DNA of 64,000 nt, taken from positions 1-64,000 of the forward strand of contig JAIBEW010000010.1 in NCBI GenBank assembly GCA_019459085.1, written 5' to 3'. Source of the stretch: Kaistella sp. Lineage in GTDB: Bacteria; Bacteroidota; Bacteroidia; Flavobacteriales; Weeksellaceae. Each line of letters opens with the position of its first letter. Position 1 is the first letter of the stretch. Positions 58,925 through 64,000 of this stretch are shown here, piece after piece. The position numbers were made by a program, and so were the translations under genes. The notes below the pieces were generated by a model. It was given only the letters and a program-made list of their open reading frames with translations, did no database searches and was not told the origin of the DNA.

Positions 58925-58950
58925 AAATCCCGAACCAAGGTTCGGGATTT
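58925..58950. terminator. bidirectional terminator between nei-like and gcvP genes
   Basis: AAATCCCGAACC and GGTTCGGGATTT form a perfect 12-bp stem with an AA loop. The T-rich side is on the plus strand (CTATTTT). It is placed between the convergent genes. Confidence 0.85.
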
Positions 58951-58984
58951 CTATTTTAAAATGCTCGAAAGCATCTTTTCTGAA

Positions 58985-61843
58985 TTACATATACGATTCA
59001 ATCGGGTCGCAAGTACAGACCAGATTCCGGTCACCAAACGCTTCATCAACTCTGGAAACGGTGGCGAAGAATTTGTGATCCCGCACCCATTCCAATGGAT
59101 ACGCTGCCTTTTCGCGGCTGTAAGGCTTGTCCCACGAATCTGAAATCACGACCTGCTCGGTGTGCGGCGCATTTTTCAACACGTTGCTGGCTGCATCGGC
59201 TTTTCCTTCTGCAATTTCTTCGATTTCTTTTTTAATGGAAATCAGGGCTTCCGCAAAACGGTCGATTTCTCTTTTGCTTTCCGACTCGGTAGGTTCAATC
59301 ATCAGCGTTCCTGCAACCGGGAAACTTACTGTTGGCGCATGGAAACCGTAATCCATTAAACGTTTTGCGATATCTGCCACTTCAATTCCTAAAGATTTGA
59401 ACTGACGGAAATCTACAATACACTCGTGCGCTACTCTTCCCTCAGTATTCGCATAAAGAATCGGGAAATGTTCCGCTAAAACCTCTTTCAGATAATTGGC
59501 GTTAAGAATCGCATGTTCGGTGGATTTTTTCAAACCTTCCATTCCAAGCAGTTTGATATAAGCGTAAGAAATGTTCAGAATCAAACCTGAACCGTAAGGA
59601 GCAGCTGAAATGGCTTCAATAGCTTCTTTTTCACCAACTTTAATGTTCGGATTTGAAGGAAGGAACTTCACGAGATGTTCGGCCACGCAAATCGGGCCAA
59701 CTCCGGGTCCGCCACCACCGTGAGGAATGGCGAAAGTTTTGTGAAGATTCAGGTGACAGACATCTGCACCGATATTTCCGGGCGAGGTGTAACCTACCTG
59801 CGCATTCATATTGGCTCCGTCCATATACACCTGTCCGCCGTGTTCGTGGATGAGTTTTGTAATTTCCTTGATATTCGCATCAAAAAATCCATAAGTAGAC
59901 GGATAAGTGATCATTGCAGCAGAAAGGTTTTCACTGTGCTCTTCTGCTTTTGCTTTCAGATCATCAAAATCAATTTCTCCGCTCTCGAGATTTTTCACCA
60001 CCACAACTTTCATTCCTGCAATTACCGCCGAAGCAGGGTTGGTTCCGTGTGCTGACTGCGGAATCAGAACGATATTCCGGTGACTCTCGCCGCGGGATTT
60101 GTGGTACTCACGAATCACCATTAAACCTGCATATTCTCCCTGTGCTCCTGAATTCGGCTGTAGGGATGTTCCGGCAAAACCTGTGATTTCGGCCAGATCT
60201 TTTTCCAGCTGTTTGATCATCAGTTGGTAACCTGCAGCATGTTCTACCGGCACAAAAGGATGAATCGTACCCCATTCAGCCCAGGAAAGCGGCAGCATTT
60301 GTGTTGCGGCATTCAGTTTCATGGTACATGAACCGAGAGAAATCATGGAATGAGTCAGAGACAAATCTTTTCTTTCCAGATGTTTAATGTACCTCATCAG
60401 TTCCGTTTCCGTATGGTATCGGTTGAAAACTTCATCCTGAAGGATTTTATCGCTTCTCAAAAGTACTTCAGGAATCGTAATTTCTTCTTTAAAATCAAGT
60501 TTAAAGCTCTGTTTGTCTAAAAACTGGGCGAACGCATCCAGAAGTTTCTGAAGCTTTTCAGCGGTTGAAGTTTCGTTCACCGAAATACTCACCACTCCTT
60601 CCGTGAAATAGTTCAGGTTGATTTTGTGGTCGCGCATAAGCAGGATCAAACCTGTTTTATCGTTTTCGTGAATTCTGATCTTTATTGTATCAAAAACCGG
60701 CTCTTCCACCATATCAAAACCAAGGCTTTTCAAACCGTTCTGCAGGGTATTCATTTTAAAATGAATCTGGTCTGCAATAAAGTTCAAACCTTTCGGACCG
60801 TGATACACCGCGTACATTCCGGCCATCACTGCCAACAAAACCTGCGCAGTACAGATATTTGAAGTCGCTTTCTCTCTTTTGATATGCTGTTCGCGCGTCT
60901 GCAGAGCCATTCTTAAAGCACGTTTTCCGTATGCATCCTGCGAAACACCGATAATTCTTCCCGGAATTACTCTTTTGTAATCTTCTTTACAACAGAAAAA
61001 TGCCGCGTGAGGACCACCGTAACCCATGGGAATTCCGAAACGCTGAGTGGTTCCTACTGCACAGTCAGCGCCCATTTCTGCAGGAGACTTCAGTTTTACC
61101 AAAGCCATCGGATCGCAGGCAACGGCAACCTGAAGATGGTGTTCTTTGTAATATTGAATATTTTCGGTGTAATCCAGAACGATCCCGTTTTTTCCCGGAT
61201 ACTGAAGTAAAATCCCGAAATACGTGTCGTTGAACTGATGATTTTTATGATTCCCAACAATAATGTCGATTCCCAAACCTTCTGCTTTTGTTTTCAGGAC
61301 AGATACGGTTTGTGGCAATACCAGATCGGACACGAAAAATTTCTGCGCTCCTGCTTTTTTCTGGTCTTTGGTTCTGCTCTCAAAAAACATATGCATGGCT
61401 TCTGAAGCGGCAGTAGATTCATCAAGAAGTGAGGCGTTTGCCAAAGGAAAACCGGTAAGATCTGACACAACCGTCTGAAAATTCAGCAATGCTTCCAATC
61501 TTCCCTGCGCAATTTCTGCCTGATAAGGCGTGTAAGCCGTGTACCAGGACGGATTTTCCAAAATATTTCTCTGAATGGCACTCGGTAGAATCGTATTGTG
61601 ATAACCGAAACCGATGTAATTGTCGAACATTGAATTTTTAGACGCCAAATCCTTTGAATGCGCAAGCATTTCGTACTCCGAGAGCGCAGGGGCAATGTCT
61701 AAATCTTTTTCTAAACGGATGGACGCGGGAATGGTCTGAGCAATGAGTTCATCAATTCCCGAAACGCCTATTTTCTTCAGCATTGCCTGTTTATCGGCTT
61801 CGTTCAGGGAAATGTGACGGTTAACAAACTGTGTTGTATTCAT
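58985..61843 (-). CDS. gcvP: glycine dehydrogenase (aminomethyl-transferring), P-protein
   Basis: 952 residues, the single-chain (alpha plus beta fused) P-protein. The N-terminal half shows [13 protein letters not shown] and [11 protein letters not shown]. The C-terminal half carries the PLP lysine in [17 protein letters not shown]. It decarboxylates glycine and passes the aminomethyl group to the lipoylated H-protein. The gcvH and gcvT genes are not adjacent, as is common in Flavobacteriia. Single-gene transcription unit; no glycine riboswitch is recognisable upstream. Confidence 0.96.
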   Translation of the reverse strand: MNTTQFVNRHISLNEADKQAMLKKIGVSGIDELIAQTIPASIRLEKDLDIAPALSEYEMLAHSKDLASKNSMFDNYIGFGYHNTILPSAIQRNILENPSWYTAYTPYQAEIAQGRLEALLNFQTVVSDLTGFPLANASLLDESTAASEAMHMFFESRTKDQKKAGAQKFFVSDLVLPQTVSVLKTKAEGLGIDIIVGNHKNHQFNDTYFGILLQYPGKNGIVLDYTENIQYYKEHHLQVAVACDPMALVKLKSPAEMGADCAVGTTQRFGIPMGYGGPHAAFFCCKEDYKRVIPGRIIGVSQDAYGKRALRMALQTREQHIKREKATSNICTAQVLLAVMAGMYAVYHGPKGLNFIADQIHFKMNTLQNGLKSLGFDMVEEPVFDTIKIRIHENDKTGLILLMRDHKINLNYFTEGVVSISVNETSTAEKLQKLLDAFAQFLDKQSFKLDFKEEITIPEVLLRSDKILQDEVFNRYHTETELMRYIKHLERKDLSLTHSMISLGSCTMKLNAATQMLPLSWAEWGTIHPFVPVEHAAGYQLMIKQLEKDLAEITGFAGTSLQPNSGAQGEYAGLMVIREYHKSRGESHRNIVLIPQSAHGTNPASAVIAGMKVVVVKNLESGEIDFDDLKAKAEEHSENLSAAMITYPSTYGFFDANIKEITKLIHEHGGQVYMDGANMNAQVGYTSPGNIGADVCHLNLHKTFAIPHGGGGPGVGPICVAEHLVKFLPSNPNIKVGEKEAIEAISAAPYGSGLILNISYAYIKLLGMEGLKKSTEHAILNANYLKEVLAEHFPILYANTEGRVAHECIVDFRQFKSLGIEVADIAKRLMDYGFHAPTVSFPVAGTLMIEPTESESKREIDRFAEALISIKKEIEEIAEGKADAASNVLKNAPHTEQVVISDSWDKPYSREKAAYPLEWVRDHKFFATVSRVDEAFGDRNLVCTCDPIESYM

Positions 61844-61922
61844 ATCTTTTTACTGGATTTATTTCGAAATTAAGGTTCGTAAAAATACAATTTTTTAGGC
61901 AACAGCACAATTGATAAATCTC

Positions 61923-61967
61923 AGTTCAAAAAAATGATTTTTTTGATGATACTATTTTGAACTGTTC
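61923..61967. promoter_or_regulatory. cluster of GTTCAA/TTGAAC half-sites between gcvP and a small Cys-rich gene
   Basis: AGTTCAAAA (61923-61931) and TTTTGAACT (61955-61963) are exact inverted repeats. The second continues into GAACTGTTC (61959-61967), a short palindrome. A further TTGAAC follows at 61972-61977. The grouping around the -33 element of the small gene suggests operators. Confidence 0.45.
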
Positions 61968-61985
61968 TAAATTGAACTATATTTG
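61957..61985 (+). promoter_or_regulatory. promoter of the small Cys/Lys-rich protein
   Basis: TTG (61957-61959), 18-bp spacer, TATATTTG (61978-61985): an excellent match to the Bacteroidota promoter consensus. It ends 4 nt before the ATG. Confidence 0.7.
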
Positions 61986-61989
61986 CGGC

Positions 61990-62139
61990 ATGAATTCTCC
62001 GATAATTCCCTTTAAAGTTTCACCCTTAATGCCTGTATCCGGAAACAACGAAATGTTCTGCGGCAAGAAGAGCTGCTGCAAGAAATTCAAAAAAGGTAAA
62101 AGGTGCAAAAAATGTCCCGGAAGGCTGAAAATGGCCTGA
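61990..62139 (+). CDS. small Cys/Lys-rich protein (49 aa)
   Basis: 49 residues from the ATG at 61990. The second half is packed with Cys and Lys: M-F-C-G-K-K-S-C-C-K-K-F-K-K-G-K-R-C-K-K-C-P (shown with separators; five Cys within about 22 residues). The composition suggests a tiny zinc- or metal-binding, strongly basic protein that may touch nucleic acid. I do not know a named family, but it has an excellent promoter, its own ATG and a stop codon, all indicating a real gene. It is too small for many gene finders. Divergent from gcvP and convergent with the DnaJ-like gene 24 bp later. Confidence 0.7.
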   Translation: MNSPIIPFKVSPLMPVSGNNEMFCGKKSCCKKFKKGKRCKKCPGRLKMA

Positions 62140-62163
62140 TTTCAATTGCATTTAGCCTGATTT

Positions 62164-62805
62164 CTATTTTGAAAAAAATATCAGGAATATAGCGAGGGCA
62201 ATGGCGAGCAAGACCATCACCAGTATTTTAAGTGTTTTGGGCATTGCATTCTTTTCTGCATTTCGCTGCGGCTTTAGCAAATCCTCTACTTCATCTCTGT
62301 ACTTTTCCTTATCATTTTCAAAAACCTCGGTTATCGTGATGCCCTGAACAGCAGTTCTGTGCGTGAGTGAGTTGGTGGCGTGAAGCAGGATCTGAAATTT
62401 TCCGTCTTTGAACCCAGTAACTTTAAAAATTCTTTCGCCATAGTATTTGTCGAGTCCGAAAGGAAGGATCTTCACCACATCAGCATTCTGCGTTTTCCAG
62501 GTAATGATGATTTCTTCGCCCTTTTTGGCGTGAACTTTATTGGCAGAAAAACTTTTAATCACGGGCGGCGAAGTAGTTCTGTAACTTCTTTCCTGGGTTC
62601 CAAAATTCTGGTCATACGTCCTTCTTCTGTCCGGATCAATGAGATTTTCATAAGCTTCCTGAATTTCCCGGAAACGGTCGGCAAAAAACTCGTCGTTTTG
62701 ATTTTTGTCGGGGTGATATTTTAACGATAATTTCCTGTAGGCTTTTTTAATGTCCTCTTCCGAAGCTCCTTCTTTAACGCCGAGAAAATAATAGTAGTTC
62801 TTCAT
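62164..62805 (-). CDS. J-domain (DnaJ-like) membrane-anchored protein
   Basis: 213 residues. The N-terminal J-domain (1-68) has the H-P-D motif (His31-Asp33) needed to stimulate DnaK. A beta-rich middle (about 80-165) follows: [26 protein letters not shown]-terminal membrane helix ([18 protein letters not shown]) anchors it with the J-domain in the cytosol. It lacks the zinc-finger and C-terminal domains of DnaJ, so it is a class III J-protein that probably recruits DnaK to a membrane client; the client is unknown. Confidence 0.9.
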   Translation of the reverse strand: MKNYYYFLGVKEGASEEDIKKAYRKLSLKYHPDKNQNDEFFADRFREIQEAYENLIDPDRRRTYDQNFGTQERSYRTTSPPVIKSFSANKVHAKKGEEIIITWKTQNADVVKILPFGLDKYYGERIFKVTGFKDGKFQILLHATNSLTHRTAVQGITITEVFENDKEKYRDEVEDLLKPQRNAEKNAMPKTLKILVMVLLAIALAIFLIFFSK

Positions 62806-62855
62806 CTTGAATTGCGAAAACCAAAAATAAGATTTTTAAAACCGGTAAAACAAAA

Positions 62856-62879
62856 AACGGAAAGAAAAATCTTTCCGTT
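62856..62879 (-). terminator. terminator of the 62908-63177 gene
   Basis: AACGGAAAGA-AAAA-TCTTTCCGTT, a perfect 10-bp stem. On the minus strand it is followed by TTTTTT. 28 bp after the stop of the small hypothetical gene. Confidence 0.88.
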
Positions 62880-62907
62880 ACAAAAATAACTGAGTTGAAC
62901 TGAATGT

Positions 62908-63177
62908 TTAAGCTTCTGCTGCTTCTTTTTTACGGCTGAAATCTGTGCAGCACCGTGAGGCGAATTGTTCTTTGATTTTCCCTTTGAGTTCGCTGTACTG
63001 TTTGTCATCCATTTCCCTTATTTTATCGGCGAAACCGAAAGGTGTTTTTTCTTTGATTCCGTACTCCTCAAAAACCCCTTTCATGAATTTTCTTCTTTCC
63101 GCCATTTTTTTCACTGCGAAAGCGACTCCAACTAATGCCAGTGCACCGAATGCACCTTTTAAACCTGAATTTTTCAT
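62908..63177 (-). CDS. small hypothetical protein with N-terminal membrane helix
   Basis: 89 residues. A single helix at the start (GAFGALALVGVAFAV) is followed by a basic patch (K-K-M-A-E-R-R-K), and then a charged soluble part with R-C-C-T-D near the end. I do not recognise a family. It could be an inner-membrane anchor with a cytosolic tail. A convincing terminator follows, and the gene runs in the same direction as the two upstream ones, so it may be co-transcribed with the sigma-factor operon. Confidence 0.65.
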   Translation of the reverse strand: MKNSGLKGAFGALALVGVAFAVKKMAERRKFMKGVFEEYGIKEKTPFGFADKIREMDDKQYSELKGKIKEQFASRCCTDFSRKKEAAEA

Positions 63178-63269
63178 TTTTTTAAATTTTACGTTTTAGT
63201 AATGTTCTTTTTAACATAGACGGCGAGATCCTCTTTTTCCTTTAACATTTTAAAAAAGTCCATAAAAAA

Positions 63270-63285
63270 ACGGGCTAAAGCCCGT
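63270..63285 (-). terminator. palindromic hairpin at the 3' end of the 63275-63622 gene
   Basis: ACGGGCTAAAGCCCGT, identical to the 16-mer at 37435-37450. Here it overlaps the stop region of the small membrane protein and is followed by a T-run on the minus strand (TTTTTTTATGG), so it may have been recruited as a terminator. Confidence 0.7.
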
Positions 63286-63622
63286 CTCCATTATTCTTTC
63301 TGAAAAAACTGCCGCGTTCGCAGCGCTGTTTCCACATTTCCTTGAACTTTAATTTTTCCTCGTCGGTCATGCCGTTCATCCTTTCTTCTTTCAGCTTCCG
63401 GAATTTTTCTCGGCCAAAACCTTTTTTCCCGCTGAAACCTCCGAACAGAATCTTGCAAAGCACCAGAATTCCGGCGGCCTGCCAGAAATTCAGCATCTTT
63501 ACTCCCAGAACTTCCGGAAGAATGCTGTTCCAGAGCCACATTACCAAACCTGAAACCACTGCAAATATGAATATTGCCAGCAATATAAAAAGTGCAATTT
63601 TTCCTTTAAATGTATTATTCAT
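63275..63622 (-). CDS. small membrane protein downstream of the sigma factor gene
   Basis: 115 residues. Two membrane helices (K-I-A-L-F-I-L-L-A-I-F-I-F-A-V-V and F-W-Q-A-A-G-I-L-V-L-C-K-I-L-F) lead into a Lys/Arg/Glu-rich amphipathic tail (E-R-M-N-G-M-T-D-E-E-K-L-K-F-K-E-M-W-K). The last residues are encoded by the interspersed palindrome, so the natural C-terminus may have been altered. It starts 7 bp after the ECF sigma factor stop; small membrane proteins in this position often act with the sigma factor (for example as anti-sigma or regulated product), but that is only inference. Confidence 0.7.
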   Translation of the reverse strand: MNNTFKGKIALFILLAIFIFAVVSGLVMWLWNSILPEVLGVKMLNFWQAAGILVLCKILFGGFSGKKGFGREKFRKLKEERMNGMTDEEKLKFKEMWKQRCERGSFFRKNNGDGL

Positions 63623-63629
63623 TTGTTCT

Positions 63630-64000
63630 TTATTCGTTTAAATCCCGGTAAAGGACGGTCATTTTTTTCCGCAAATGCTTTACCGCATAATTTTTCCGGC
63701 TGATGATGGTCTTGATGTTCTCATTTTGTTCATCAGCAATTTCCTGTAATTTTTTGCCTTCAATTTCGCTTTCCACGAACGCCAGACGCTGCTTTTCCGG
63801 CAGTTCATCCAACGAGGCAAACAGTTCCTTCCACACTTCTTCGCGGAAAGCCAAAAGTTCCGGGTTTTCAGAATCATCCAGCAAAAGGATGTCTTTAATC
63901 GTAAAACTTCCGTCTTCATCCTCGTAAGCATGATCTTCCAGATTTTCGGTCTTCTTTTTTCGGTAACTGTCGGTGATTTTGTTCCGCGAAACGGTATAGA
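63630..64000 (-). CDS. ECF RNA polymerase sigma factor (5' end outside window)
   Basis: The frame is open to the right edge, so the N-terminus is missing; about 122 residues are visible. The end of sigma region 2 is present (Y-T-V-S-R-N-K-I-T-D-S-Y-R-K-K-K), then a linker (ENLEDHAYEDEDG), then region 4: L-P-E-K-Q-R-L-A-F-V-E-S-E-I-E-G-K-K-L-Q-E-I-A-D-E-Q-N-E-N-I-K-T-I-I-S-R-K. The domain order and small size fit a sigma-70 family ECF factor. The small membrane protein gene follows after 7 bp. The stimulus and regulon are unknown. Confidence 0.88.
   Translation of the reverse strand, partial: YTVSRNKITDSYRKKKTENLEDHAYEDEDGSFTIKDILLLDDSENPELLAFREEVWKELFASLDELPEKQRLAFVESEIEGKKLQEIADEQNENIKTIISRKNYAVKHLRKKMTVLYRDLNE

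Noticed and set aside
58985-61920. Glycine riboswitch upstream of gcvP
   Set aside because: The leader is short and AT-rich without the paired-aptamer architecture; nothing to support it.

Overview
The window looks like a chromosomal segment of a Bacteroidota (Flavobacteriia) bacterium, most likely from the Chryseobacterium/Kaistella group (inference). The reasons are: start regions lack Shine-Dalgarno sequences and instead carry Bacteroidota -7 boxes (TAnnTTTG); there is a type IX secretion (Por) C-terminal tail; and families typical of the group are present (DUF2490, DUF6428, a plug-less outer-membrane barrel next to a long TPR protein). No IS element, prophage, CRISPR array or rRNA operon was seen.

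Layout. 1-7.0 kb: truncated TonB-dependent siderophore receptor, ClC channel, SulP anion transporter, two exported proteins. 7.2-10.7 kb: an arsenic operon (arsR, DUF6428, thioredoxin-type arsenate reductase, DUF2892, DinB-like, ACR3 pump) with a palindromic operator lying on its promoter. 11.2-13.6 kb: an outer-membrane barrel and a T9SS-secreted phospholipase-D-like protein. 13.8-25.1 kb: a sulfur-transfer and efflux cluster, described below. 25.5-29.2 kb: a B12-type radical SAM protein, cyanophycinase and a cupin. 29.5-47.5 kb: tRNA-fMet, sua5, yaaA, prmC, rhomboid protease, parC/parE, an AI-2E family permease, ychF, ferritin, a GH10-like lipoprotein, envelope hydrolases, typA and tRNA-Arg. 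47.5-64 kb: the barrel/TPR pair, an amino-acid permease, SPFH protein, dGTPase, Nei/Fpg glycosylase, gcvP, a DnaJ-like membrane protein and the end of an ECF sigma factor gene.

The most notable content is the 13.8-25.1 kb cluster. A CRP-type regulator is followed by a lone rhodanese, a TolC/HlyD/RND tripartite pump, a possible PII-like protein, DUF2892 proteins, a methyltransferase, a persulfide-dioxygenase-like metallo-beta-lactamase fused to two rhodanese domains, thioredoxin, and a lipoprotein fusing rhodanese to thioredoxin. Three promoters in the cluster carry the same 16-bp CRP-like palindrome (TGTRA-N6-TYACT in the sense direction), each exactly 22 bp from the core 14-mer to a perfect TAnnTTTG box. 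The regulator's recognition helix carries the R-E-x-x-x-R contacts of E. coli CRP. This points to a self-contained class-II-activated regulon, probably for reactive sulfur or thiol stress coupled to efflux (inference).

A second theme is degenerate 7- and 8-bp tandem repeats. They occur between genes, and in two places they are translated inside conserved genes (prmC and the GH10-like lipoprotein).
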